From assembly GCA_016192525.1 (NCBI GenBank), contig JACPTZ010000041.1, forward strand, positions 41,462 through 105,461: 64,000 nucleotides of DNA, read 5' to 3'. Each line of letters starts with the position of its first letter. Positions within the stretch are counted from its first letter, which is position 1. Below are positions 16,966 to 25,213 of the stretch, piece after piece. The position numbers and the translations under genes are program-made. A model generated the notes under the pieces. It was given only the letters and a program-made list of their open reading frames with translations. It was not told the origin of the DNA and searched no databases. The stretch comes from Planctomycetota bacterium. Lineage in GTDB: Bacteria > Planctomycetota > MHYJ01 > JACPTZ01.

Positions 16966-18375
16966 CTACGCGCCCCGGCGCTCTTTCCTTCGCGCCACGA
17001 AACTCTTCCGCGTCTCCCTCGTCAGGAGATGCGGCGGGATCCGGTCGAGCGCGCGCACGTATTCCGGCGTCTCGCCCTCGCGGATCACCTCCACGCGGTT
17101 CCCCGACACGAGCAGCCACGCCGGACGCGGGTAGATGAAGGTCATCGACTGCGAGTAGTTGTAGGCCCCGACATTCCGCACGACCAGCAGATCGCCCTCG
17201 GTGAGCGGCGGGAGCGGGACCGCCGTGCGGATCACGTCGATCTGCATGCACAAACATCCCAGCAGGTGGACCTCCTCGAGGCCGAACCGGCTCTCCTTCA
17301 GGACCTGGATGTCGTGCTTGTACCAGTACGAGGTCGGAAGCAGATGCACCCCTCCGTCGACGATCGCCGCCTTCATCCCGTTCGACAACTGTTTCACCGA
17401 AACGACGCGTGTCAGAAGAGAGGCCGCCTCGTCCACGAGGCAGCGGCCCGCCTCGAGGAAGAGCCTCGGACGGGACTTCAGGAAGGGCAGCCTCCGCGTG
17501 AGGGGGGTGCAGATCGCTTCCGCGTACTGGTCGAAGGTGGGGTTCGCCGCTTCGCCTTTCAGGAACTGGGAGTGGAGCGTGTTGGTCGAGGCGAGACCGC
17601 CACCGATGTCGAGGTACTCGATCGTGGCGGCGTGACGCGATTCCACTTCCGCCGCAAACTGCGCCATCCGGTCCATTCCGCGCGCGTAAAGGCCGGGGTC
17701 GTTCACGTAGGTGCCGAGGTGCGCGTGGAGACCGTTCACGCGGACGCGTCCGGAGTCGAACGCGCGGCGGCAGGCGTCGGCGGCCTGGCCCGACTCCACG
17801 TTGAACCCGAACTTGTCCCACGGCGGGTAGTTCAGGTTCATGTTGAGCCGGATCCCCGCGTCCAGCTTCCGCCCCATCCGCCGGGAGAGGCGGATCACGC
17901 GGTCGAGCTCCCCGAAGGAGTCGAGGTTGACGATGGATCCCCGCGTGAAGGCTCGCTCCAGTTCCGCGTCGGTCTTGTGCGGGCCGTTGAAGATCGTCTC
18001 CTTCCCCGGCACACCGAGATCTTCGGCGATCCCGTACTCGAAGCCCGAGACGACCTCGGCCCACGAACCCTCCGACCGGAAGACCGAGCAGATCGCCGAG
18101 AGATAGTGCGTCTTGTACGACCAGGCGAGGACCACCTCCGGGTACCGCCTCGCCACCGCGTCGCGCAGGGAGCGATGCGCCTCACGGAGCCGCCGCTCCG
18201 ATACCACGTAGACGGGGGTGCCGAACCGGCTCGCCACGTCGTGGAGCGAGACGCCCTCCAGGCGGTCGAGCGGCGAGGCTGAGTGATTCCGCGAGACCTG
18301 CCTCATGAGAGGCCGGACGACGAGGGACTCCAGCGCGGGGGGATCGTAGGGGAGCGTTGGGGATCGTCGGCTCAT
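16966..18375 (-). CDS. Fold-III PLP-dependent decarboxylase (LysA/ornithine decarboxylase family)
   Basis: 469 aa from ATG 18375 (GGAG six nt upstream). Alanine-racemase-fold decarboxylase of the diaminopimelate/ornithine group. Seen: the PLP lysine in LAWSYKTHYLSAI, HAHLGTYV, DIGGGLAST, the phosphate-binding region FLEAGRCLV, and the C-terminal catalytic cysteine and aspartate in LLGCLCMQIDVI. The SYKT lysine motif and LCMQID resemble the siderophore-type / Y4yA-like subgroup more than housekeeping LysA. It overlaps the preceding ATP-grasp-like gene by ATGA. Expected reaction: decarboxylation of a diamino or basic amino acid, free or attached. No lysine-biosynthesis neighbours; its partners are ATP-grasp, PqqD-like and TPR proteins. 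Confidence 0.85.
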   Translation of the reverse strand: MSRRSPTLPYDPPALESLVVRPLMRQVSRNHSASPLDRLEGVSLHDVASRFGTPVYVVSERRLREAHRSLRDAVARRYPEVVLAWSYKTHYLSAICSVFRSEGSWAEVVSGFEYGIAEDLGVPGKETIFNGPHKTDAELERAFTRGSIVNLDSFGELDRVIRLSRRMGRKLDAGIRLNMNLNYPPWDKFGFNVESGQAADACRRAFDSGRVRVNGLHAHLGTYVNDPGLYARGMDRMAQFAAEVESRHAATIEYLDIGGGLASTNTLHSQFLKGEAANPTFDQYAEAICTPLTRRLPFLKSRPRLFLEAGRCLVDEAASLLTRVVSVKQLSNGMKAAIVDGGVHLLPTSYWYKHDIQVLKESRFGLEEVHLLGCLCMQIDVIRTAVPLPPLTEGDLLVVRNVGAYNYSQSMTFIYPRPAWLLVSGNRVEVIREGETPEYVRALDRIPPHLLTRETRKSFVARRKERRGA

Positions 18376-19427
18376 GGAGTTCTCCGGGTTCCGGAATCGA
18401 CGAATGAGGAGTAGACTTCGGACGCGACGGCGACATCCTCCGTGCCGTGCGCCCCGAGGAGTCCCGCGCGCCAGCGGCCCGGAGTGCACCTCTCGCCCCA
18501 GGCGACCGCGACCGCCGCCCGGGGAAGGGGGCATCCCGCGCGGGAGGCGAGGAGCGACCAGGTCGGGAGGCAGGGGATGCAGCGGGAGAGGACCGGCGTC
18601 TCGTCTCCCTGACGGCGGACGAATTCGACCTCCAGCGGGCCCCGCCACCCGATCGCGCGGGCGAGGCGGGAGGCGAGTTCGAGGAGGTCGGGGGCGGAGA
18701 CGGTCAGAGCGATCCAGACGGCTCGGTTCTCGGATCGAAGGAGCACGCGTACGGCCCCGGCCATCACGACCTCCGAGTGAGCGTCCGCGACGAGTCCCAC
18801 CGACCATTCGTCCCGGTCCCCCGCCTCGCGCGCCGCCCACGGGAGGGAGCGGTCCCGGGCCGCCTGCCGGAGCGCTGCTTCGAACTCGGCCTCGGAACGG
18901 ACCTGCAGTTCGGGCCCTTCCTGCGCGGGTCCCACGCTCGGCGGATAGCGGAGCCCGGGCCCCGCCGTGGCGGCCGGTCCGTCGACGATGATGCGGTCCC
19001 CGCACCAGGGCAAGCCCGCCGTCCGGCAGACCTCGGGGAGGGACGGTCGGAGCGCCCGGGCGCACGTCGGGGGCGGCGGCAGCGGGACGCGGATTCCGGC
19101 CATTTCCAGTCGGGTCGCCAAAGCGGACAGAGAGGGCACGGCCGCGGCCTCACCCGGGAGAAGGACGGAACGGGCGCCTCGCGGAGAGATCCGGTGCACG
19201 GTCTCCAGGAAGGGAGCGCCGTCCTCTTCGGCGGGATCGGGGACGATATGGGCCTCGTCAAAGATCGAGTCGAGGTAGTTTCCCGTCGACATCGCCGACG
19301 GGGAGAGCGCCACGAGCCTCGGCCGTCGGCCCAGGTTCGATTCCCGCAGCGACTCCAGCGCCGCCGCCCCCGCGGAGGGGGCATCGGCGTTCTGCATCCC
19401 GTAGACGAATACGATGGCGGGTTTCAT
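18372..19427 (-). CDS. Divergent ATP-grasp-like protein
   Basis: 351 aa. The N-terminal half resembles the CarB/PylC pre-ATP-grasp fold: VALSPSAMSTGNYLDSIFDE followed by AHIVPDP, which parallels the same region of the ATP-grasp at 22136-23203 (YSPLCSGVYRRDLLDG, HLVPFPSE). The C-terminal half has RAIGWRGPLEVEFVRR, similar to the metal-binding strand of ATP-grasp enzymes. However, the glutamate-x-asparagine (EIN) site is replaced by SRCIPCLP and no clear adenine-binding lysine is seen. Probably a degenerate or specialised paralog, perhaps a non-catalytic partner. It overlaps the PLP decarboxylase by 4 nt. Starts at ATG 19427. Confidence is moderate for the gene and low for the function. Confidence 0.65.
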   Translation of the reverse strand: MKPAIVFVYGMQNADAPSAGAAALESLRESNLGRRPRLVALSPSAMSTGNYLDSIFDEAHIVPDPAEEDGAPFLETVHRISPRGARSVLLPGEAAAVPSLSALATRLEMAGIRVPLPPPPTCARALRPSLPEVCRTAGLPWCGDRIIVDGPAATAGPGLRYPPSVGPAQEGPELQVRSEAEFEAALRQAARDRSLPWAAREAGDRDEWSVGLVADAHSEVVMAGAVRVLLRSENRAVWIALTVSAPDLLELASRLARAIGWRGPLEVEFVRRQGDETPVLSRCIPCLPTWSLLASRAGCPLPRAAVAVAWGERCTPGRWRAGLLGAHGTEDVAVASEVYSSFVDSGTRRTP

Positions 19428-19453
19428 CGAGGCCTCTTCCGCTTCGGGGATGC

Positions 19454-19602
19454 GGGTTTCGGGTTTCGGGTTTCGAGTTGAAGAAGAAACAGAAGAAGAA
19501 ACAGAAGAAGAAACAGATGAGGACGGCTCTCTCGTGCCGCGGCCTGCACGCTCTCTTGTTGTTTCTGCCTCCTCTGTAACCCGAAACTCGAAACCCGAAA
19601 CC
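19454..19602. repeat. Opposed GGTTTCG heptamer arrays around a GAAGAAGAAACAG core
   Basis: Three direct heptamers GGTTTCG from 19455 face inverted heptamers (CCCGAAA, CTCGAAA, CCCGAAA) at 19580-19602. Between them is a three-fold GAAGAAGAAACA tandem (19480-19517) and a TGTTGTTTCTGCC stretch. The element fills the 174-bp gap between the exported TPR gene and the ATP-grasp-like gene. It could fold into a long stem in the operon mRNA. Confidence 0.75.
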
Positions 19603-22139
19603 TACTTCGCCGCCGGGCGAAGTACCGCCAGTCGTTTCAATCCCGCGAGCGCCGTCGCATTTTCCGGTGAGAGGCGGAGCGCCTCCAGGAATTCGTTCGC
19701 AGCCTGATCGTAGGCGCCGAGATCGAGATGGCACCCGCCGAGTTCCGCGTGAAGATCCGGGTAGGCGTCGATCGACTTCACCGCCGCGAGGAGGCGCGAA
19801 TAGGTGGTGGCGGCTTCGTCGATCTTGCCCAGCGCCCGCTGGGATCGCGCGAGGGCCGTGACGGCGTCACACCCGAGGCTCCACGAAGCGATCATCGGCG
19901 GGAGCTTCGACACCTCCCGGTGGAGGATGGAGATCGCCTTGAGGGGGTCGCCGGCCAGGCTCAGGGACAGGCCGTACCCCGTCTGGGTTTCCTCCTTCAT
20001 CTCGATCGGGAGGCCGGCCCCTCCTCGCTCCAGCGCCGCTCCGAAGGCGGTGCAGGCCGCCGCGGGGTATCCGGCGTAGTACCAGCCCCAGCCGGCGGCG
20101 GCCTGCAGTTCGGCCGCGCACTTCATCCTGAGAGGATCGGAGCGCAACCGCTCCCCGTCGAGCAGCGCGGGGCTGATGGCCAGCGCCTTCCGGAAGAGCG
20201 CCACGGCCTCGCCCGCCCTGCCGGCCTTCTCCCGGCAAAGACCCAGGCCGAGGAGCGCCGAAGACGATGTGGGCGAGGCGCCCACGATCTCCTCGAAGGC
20301 CCCTCCCGCGAGTTCGGCCTCCCCCGCCCCCCAGAGGCACCAGGCGGCGAGCAGACGCGCTTCCCCCGGGCGCGATTCCCTGTCGCCCATCTTCTCGATC
20401 GCCGCCAGGGCGTCGTCGTACCGTCCAAGATCGTGCAGGGCGCTGGCCCGGCCGAACCAGGGATCGGTTCCGGCGTCCAAGGGCATCGACTTGAGGGCGG
20501 CCTCGAAGCACGGCAGGGCCTCCTCCGCCCGACCGAGCCGGACGAAACACCAGCCCAGCAGGTCCTGCAACGCCCAGAGCGCCGCGGCGGGAACCGAATC
20601 CCCGAGTCGATCGAGTTCCCCCTTCAGGGTGAGCCGGGCTCCCGCATAATCGCCGGCGGAATAACTGTTGACCGCACGATCGTAGGCCGCCGTCCGCAAG
20701 GCGTCCAGCGCGGCCAGCCCGTCCGACGCATCCGGGTGGGACGGCGCCAGGGTGGCCGCCTTCTCGAACGCCTCCCGCGCCGAGTCCAGCGACCCCGCCG
20801 CATACCGCGACCACCCGAGTCCGCACCACGCGTCCACCCAGTCCGGGTTCTTCCGGACCACTTCCTCGAAGGCCGGGACGGCGGCCCACGACTGCCCCTT
20901 CTTCAGGAAGCACCACGCCCGCAACGAGGCCGCGTCGGCCCGGATCGTGTAAGAGGTTCCGCCGCTTCCCGCGGTCGGCACGGCCATTTCGAAGAACGGG
21001 TGTTGTCCCGGCCCCGCGAGGGCTCGATCGAGTTCGGCGAGGGCGCTCCCGTAGTATCCCCGGCCGTAGAGGGCGAATCCGAGGCCGGTGCGGGCCTCCG
21101 GATCGAGCGGAGCCAGCGCCACGGCGGCGGAGAAGGCCGTCTGCGCGGCCGCCGCGTACCCGAAGCGGTACCAGGCCCAGCCGATCCTGCAGCGCAGATC
21201 GCGCCAGTCGGCGTGCTCCGCCAGGACCGCCGCAAATTCCGCGTTCTCGCTCATCCACGGGGAGAGGTCCACGGCCGTGGAGAACTCCGCCTTCGCGCCG
21301 GCCACATTCCCGTCGCGGGCATGGGCAAGGCCGAGTCCGAGGTGCGCCTCCGCGTTCGTCGATTCCGCCGTGACCGCCCCCTTGAAGGCCTGGGCGGCCG
21401 CGGCCGCGTCCTTGTGACCCAGTCGGGCCCAGCCCAGCAGGACCTGGTCCGAAGCTGTGAGCTTCTCCGCCTTCTGGAGCCGCGCGAGCGTGGCAAGCGC
21501 CTTGTCGTACGTCCCCTGAGCGATCTGGGCCCGGGCCAGCCCGCGGAGGAGGCCCGACTCGCCCCGCGTCTTCAGGGCCGTCTGGAACCGGGCCTCCGCC
21601 TCCTTCGATTCGCCCCGGAAGAGGAGGCACCATCCGATCATCTGGTCCAGCCTCCAGCGATCGGACTTCGGAAAACGGTCCGACCTGTCCCGCTCGATGA
21701 GGAGGAAAAGGCATTCGGCGCTCTCGTACGACTGCGCCGAATAGTACGACAGGGCGCGATTGAAGTCCTGCCAGCGCCACGCCGTGATGGCGTCGATCCC
21801 CTGCTTCGAGAAGTCGTACGCGGGATTGAGCGCAAGGGCCTGACGGAACATCTCCTCGGCGGACGCATACTGTCGGAGGTAGTAGTGGCACCAGCCGAGG
21901 CCGTCCAGGAGTTCGAACGACTTCGGGTACTTCCTGATCTCGCGGCGGAATTCGGGCACGGCCTCTTCGTAGCTTCCACCGCGGAAGAGTTCCCAGCAGC
22001 TCTTGTCGTCTGCGGCGACCGGAAGGGCGACGAGGGCGATGAGGGCGAAGCTGAGGAGGAGCCCGGGCCCCGGGCGTGGCCTCGCCGGTTCCGACGGGTG
22101 GACCGGCCCGAGGGACCGGACGGTGAAACCGTTGTTCAT
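19602..22139 (-). CDS. Exported multi-TPR protein
   Basis: 845 aa. An N-terminal Sec-type signal (GLLLSFALIALVALPVAA, cleavage near residue 43) precedes about 800 residues of TPR-like repeats. Typical units are GLGWCHYYLRQYASAEEMF and GLGWSRYAAGSLDSAREAF. A recurring insert of the type AITAWRWQDFNRALSYY is shared with the TPR protein encoded at 23459-25195, so the two are paralogs, one exported and one cytosolic. Start ATG 22139 overlaps the stop of the ATP-grasp gene (ATGA). Likely a periplasmic or cell-surface scaffold. No catalytic domain recognised. Confidence 0.85.
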   Translation of the reverse strand: MNNGFTVRSLGPVHPSEPARPRPGPGLLLSFALIALVALPVAADDKSCWELFRGGSYEEAVPEFRREIRKYPKSFELLDGLGWCHYYLRQYASAEEMFRQALALNPAYDFSKQGIDAITAWRWQDFNRALSYYSAQSYESAECLFLLIERDRSDRFPKSDRWRLDQMIGWCLLFRGESKEAEARFQTALKTRGESGLLRGLARAQIAQGTYDKALATLARLQKAEKLTASDQVLLGWARLGHKDAAAAAQAFKGAVTAESTNAEAHLGLGLAHARDGNVAGAKAEFSTAVDLSPWMSENAEFAAVLAEHADWRDLRCRIGWAWYRFGYAAAAQTAFSAAVALAPLDPEARTGLGFALYGRGYYGSALAELDRALAGPGQHPFFEMAVPTAGSGGTSYTIRADAASLRAWCFLKKGQSWAAVPAFEEVVRKNPDWVDAWCGLGWSRYAAGSLDSAREAFEKAATLAPSHPDASDGLAALDALRTAAYDRAVNSYSAGDYAGARLTLKGELDRLGDSVPAAALWALQDLLGWCFVRLGRAEEALPCFEAALKSMPLDAGTDPWFGRASALHDLGRYDDALAAIEKMGDRESRPGEARLLAAWCLWGAGEAELAGGAFEEIVGASPTSSSALLGLGLCREKAGRAGEAVALFRKALAISPALLDGERLRSDPLRMKCAAELQAAAGWGWYYAGYPAAACTAFGAALERGGAGLPIEMKEETQTGYGLSLSLAGDPLKAISILHREVSKLPPMIASWSLGCDAVTALARSQRALGKIDEAATTYSRLLAAVKSIDAYPDLHAELGGCHLDLGAYDQAANEFLEALRLSPENATALAGLKRLAVLRPAAK

Positions 22140-23203
22140 GGGAGAGTCTCCGAAACGCGCCCCCGGACGATGAGGGACGCCAGGTCCGTGGCGGGACGGA
22201 TGGCGAGGCGCGTGGTGCGGAAGAAGAGTCGCCCGGGGGGAGGAGTTCTCACCGGACCCACGGGTCGATCGAACAGGAGTCGAAGCAGCGCCATCGGCAG
22301 ATTGGCGCCGGAGGCGGCGGCGAAGGCGATCCACGCGGGGAAGCGGGCATTGATCTCGAGCACGACGAACCGGCCCGAGGAGGCCTCCCGCAGCAACTCG
22401 ACCTCCATCCCGCCCACCCATCGCAGCGCCTCGGCGAGCCGCTTCCCGATCTCGTGCAGGTCGGGCTCGTCCACGGTGACTCCGGCGAATCCCTTCCCCT
22501 TCGCCGTCACCCCGAACTTGCGCATCGCCACGGCCCCGAGGACATGCCCCGGACGGTCGCAGATCTGCGCGAGGTTGTACTCGTCTCCCTGCAGGTACTC
22601 CTGGAGGAGGAGCGGGTATCCCCACGCGTCCATGAGATCGTGAAAGTGCTGCTTCGCCTGGTCGGCGGAACGGGCGATGCGGGCGTCGGCGATGCTCCCC
22701 TTGATGACGACGGGGAAACGGTACGAGCCCAGGAAGTGGTCGATCTGTCCGGCGCCCGACAGGACCTCGGTTCGCGGGTGGGCCACTCCGCGATCGCGGC
22801 ACAGATCGGGGAGCGCGACCTTTCCGCGACGTTTCACGTCCGATTCGTCGGGGAGGAGCGTCCGTACGCCGGCCTCGCGAAGGATCGGGGCGATCCGGGC
22901 GTAGGTGGCGATCTCCGAGTCGAGCGTGGGGATGACCGCCTCCAGCCCGATCGACCGTCGGAGTTCGAGCAGGCGCGCGAGAAGCGGGGTGGAGCCCTCG
23001 CTGGGGAAAGGGACGAGGTGGACGCCGTCGAGGAGATCCCGGCGATAGACCCCGGAGCAGAGCGGGCTGTAGGTGAGGCCGACGAGCGTCCCGTCGTAGC
23101 CGCCTTCCCGGAGACAGCGGGCGACCGGAATCCCGGGATACGGATTATCCGAGGCCTCGAGGCCTGTGACGCCGATGATTCGACTCCTCCATTCACTCTT
23201 CAT
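22136..23203 (-). CDS. ATP-grasp ligase (CarB/PylC-like)
   Basis: 355 aa from ATG 23203. Pre-ATP-grasp N-domain (IIGVTGLEASDNPYPGIPVA, IPTLDSEIATYARIAPIL), then the ATP-grasp core: FPVVIKGSIADARIA with the adenine/phosphate lysine, PLLLQEYLQGDEYNLAQICD, and FVVLEINARFPAW with the Mg-binding E-x-N. The family makes acyl-phosphate intermediates and joins a carboxylate to an amine or thiol. It overlaps the PqqD-like gene by 11 nt and the exported TPR gene by 4 nt, so it is tightly coupled. With a PqqD-like protein and a PLP decarboxylase next to it, I infer amide or isopeptide ligation on a peptide or carrier-bound substrate. The substrate is unknown. Confidence 0.88.
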   Translation of the reverse strand: MKSEWRSRIIGVTGLEASDNPYPGIPVARCLREGGYDGTLVGLTYSPLCSGVYRRDLLDGVHLVPFPSEGSTPLLARLLELRRSIGLEAVIPTLDSEIATYARIAPILREAGVRTLLPDESDVKRRGKVALPDLCRDRGVAHPRTEVLSGAGQIDHFLGSYRFPVVIKGSIADARIARSADQAKQHFHDLMDAWGYPLLLQEYLQGDEYNLAQICDRPGHVLGAVAMRKFGVTAKGKGFAGVTVDEPDLHEIGKRLAEALRWVGGMEVELLREASSGRFVVLEINARFPAWIAFAAASGANLPMALLRLLFDRPVGPVRTPPPGRLFFRTTRLAIRPATDLASLIVRGRVSETLP

Positions 23204-23462
23204 TCGGGACGATCCCCCGTTCGCGAAGTCGGACCAGAAAGGCCGCGACATCCCGGGCGGCCCGGGCGGGAGCAATGTCGAAGGTCTTCGCGAGGCGGGC
23301 GGCGATCGCGCGGTCGCCCTGTCCCTCCCTCAGGCCGGCGAGGATGAATCCGCCCGCGGAGTTGACGAGGAAAGCGTCGCCCGACGATCCGAGGAAGAGG
23401 ACCGCCCGATGGCTTTCTCCCCACTCGATCGTCGTCGTCTCTTCGAGCCGTGACCGCTTCAT
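23193..23462 (-). CDS. PqqD-like (RRE-type) small protein
   Basis: 89 aa from ATG 23462, which overlaps the TPR stop as ATGA. PqqD fold signature: beta strands with AVLFLGSSGDAFLVNSAGGF, then helices ILAGLREGQGDRAIAARLA, TFDIAPARAARDVAAFLVR and LRERGIV. PqqD-type domains bind leader peptides (RiPP recognition element) or act as carriers next to modifying enzymes. Here it is sandwiched between TPR and ATP-grasp genes. It is the strongest hint that the operon modifies a peptide, although no precursor peptide is obvious. A longer open frame upstream to 23642 is a shadow of the TPR gene. Confidence 0.8.
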   Translation of the reverse strand: MKRSRLEETTTIEWGESHRAVLFLGSSGDAFLVNSAGGFILAGLREGQGDRAIAARLAKTFDIAPARAARDVAAFLVRLRERGIVPNEE

Positions 23463-25195
23463 CGGGATCGCCACACCGGGGTTTCGGGTTTCGGGTCTTG
23501 CGGTGCGAGCAGCGCCGCCAGCCGCTCGCGGACGAGCCGGTTTCCGGGTTCCTGGGCCAGCGCCTCTTCGAGGTGCCGGGCCGCCTCCTGCTTTCGATCC
23601 TCGGCCGCCGCGATCTCGGCCAGCCCCACGCGAACCCGGCACGCGTCCTCGGGCGGCAGTCGCGGCGGGCGCTCGGCGAGAACGCGCTCAAAGGCCTCCC
23701 TCGCCTCCGCCCGTTCACCCCGATAGAAGGCGTCCCACGCCGCTTCGGAGTCGGCGTAACGCCACTTTCGTACCTCCGCCAGCCCCTTCAGAGCCTCGGG
23801 GTACTGCGGATTCGCGCCGAGCGTCTCCCGGAACGCCCGTTCCGCCTCCTCGAATCTCCCGAGTTTGAGGAGCGACCACCCGAGCCCGGTGTGGAGGTAC
23901 GGCCAGTCGGGTCGCCGGGCGATGGCCTCCCGGAAGACTTCGGCGGCCCGGCCCGCCCGATCCAGGGAGTAGAGGCACCAGGCGATCGTCGAGGGCGCGT
24001 CGGTCTTCATCGGATACTCGGTGAACGCGCCCGGAAGGGCCAGGATCTCCTCGATCTCCAGTTCGCCGGCCCCGCGTTCGACGGCCCGCGTCAGCGTCTC
24101 GAGCGCCTCCTGATGTCGCCCCAGCCGGAAAGAGGCGAGACCGAGTCCCAGCAGGAGGTCCGGCGCCTCGGGGCAGGACTCGAGGGCCTCGCGGAACACC
24201 TCGCGGGCGCCCGCGTAGTCGCGTGACCGGTGGAGCGACGATCCGAGCAGGCGGTAGAGATCCCTCCACTCCGGCCCCCTCGCCCGGATCTCGGCGAGCA
24301 GGAAACGGGTCGAGGGGTGGCGGGGGAGGAGCGTGACCGCCTGACGGAGCGGCTCTCTCGCGGCCTCCACTTCGCCCTTTCGATAGAGCGACCAGCCGAT
24401 GCCGTAGATCGGATCGCCCGACCACGGACCGGCCGCGTGGGCGCGGCGGAACGCCTCCAGGGCCTCGTCCCACCGGCCCAGCGCGTAGTGACTCCAGCCG
24501 ACGAAGGCGAGGCACTCCGACGGGGCGTCGCTGGAGGCGGCCGCGCGTTCGAGGAGCGGGATCGCAACGGCGTGCTCTCCCAGGTGGTACTTGCAGAGCC
24601 CGAGGCCCCGGAGCGCGAAGGGATTGTCTTTCTCGAAGTCGAGGATCATGCCGAAGCGTCCCGCGGCCCGGCGGTAATCGCCGAGAGCGTAGTGACACCA
24701 GCCCAGCCCGCTCAGGACCTTCCACGATTCGCGGGCGGGAAGTCGGAGGGTGGGGTCGGCGAGGATGGCGTCGAAAGCGGCGACGGCCTCGGCGTAGCGC
24801 GCCTGGTAGTAGAGCGCCCACGCCTGATGGAAGGTCTCGTAGCGCCAGCGGATGACGATCGCCCTTCCTGTGGCGGGGACGGTCGAGTCGGGGTCGAGCG
24901 CGGCCGCGCGGGCGAAGGCGTCATCCGCCTCCATGTACTCGCCTCTGGCGAGGCGGCACCAGCCGAGCCCTTCGATCGCCGCGGCGGAGGCGGGCGCCTC
25001 TTCCACCGCGCGCAGGAAGGCCCCGAGCGCCTCTTCGAGACGCCCGGCCGTGTGGAGTTCCCAGGCCAGGGCCAGGACTCGGTCGGCGATATCGCCGCCG
25101 CGGCTCCATCGGGCGGCCCAGTCGATGAGACTCAAGGTGGCGCTTTCTTCCTGTGGAGATTCCGTCCGGGAGGCCCGTCGGCCGCCATCCGTCAA
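23459..25195 (-). CDS. Cytosolic multi-TPR protein
   Basis: 578 aa, no signal peptide or membrane segment. About a dozen TPR-like repeats (AAIEGLGWCRLARGEYMEAD, GLGWCHYALGDYRRAAGRF, LHTGLGWSLLKLGRFEEAER). Twice it contains the spacer module W-R-Y-x(4)-A-W (VIRWRYETFHQAWALYYQA, KWRYADSEAAWDAFYRGE) also present in the exported TPR protein. Probably a protein-interaction scaffold for the ATP-grasp/PqqD enzymes. It starts 18 bp after the small exported protein gene. The last residues (PQDPKPETP) are encoded by GGTTTCG heptamers on the plus strand (near 23479-23497), so an intergenic repeat has run into the 3' end of the gene. Confidence 0.85.
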   Translation of the reverse strand: MTDGGRRASRTESPQEESATLSLIDWAARWSRGGDIADRVLALAWELHTAGRLEEALGAFLRAVEEAPASAAAIEGLGWCRLARGEYMEADDAFARAAALDPDSTVPATGRAIVIRWRYETFHQAWALYYQARYAEAVAAFDAILADPTLRLPARESWKVLSGLGWCHYALGDYRRAAGRFGMILDFEKDNPFALRGLGLCKYHLGEHAVAIPLLERAAASSDAPSECLAFVGWSHYALGRWDEALEAFRRAHAAGPWSGDPIYGIGWSLYRKGEVEAAREPLRQAVTLLPRHPSTRFLLAEIRARGPEWRDLYRLLGSSLHRSRDYAGAREVFREALESCPEAPDLLLGLGLASFRLGRHQEALETLTRAVERGAGELEIEEILALPGAFTEYPMKTDAPSTIAWCLYSLDRAGRAAEVFREAIARRPDWPYLHTGLGWSLLKLGRFEEAERAFRETLGANPQYPEALKGLAEVRKWRYADSEAAWDAFYRGERAEAREAFERVLAERPPRLPPEDACRVRVGLAEIAAAEDRKQEAARHLEEALAQEPGNRLVRERLAALLAPQDPKPETPVWRSR

Positions 25196-25213
25196 ACGTC
25201 TCGCTACGTTTCC

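Noticed and set aside
19480..19520. GAAGAAGAAACAG repeats as a CRISPR or coding tandem
   Set aside because: Direct low-complexity repeat without spacers, located between two clear genes and flanked by opposed heptamers.
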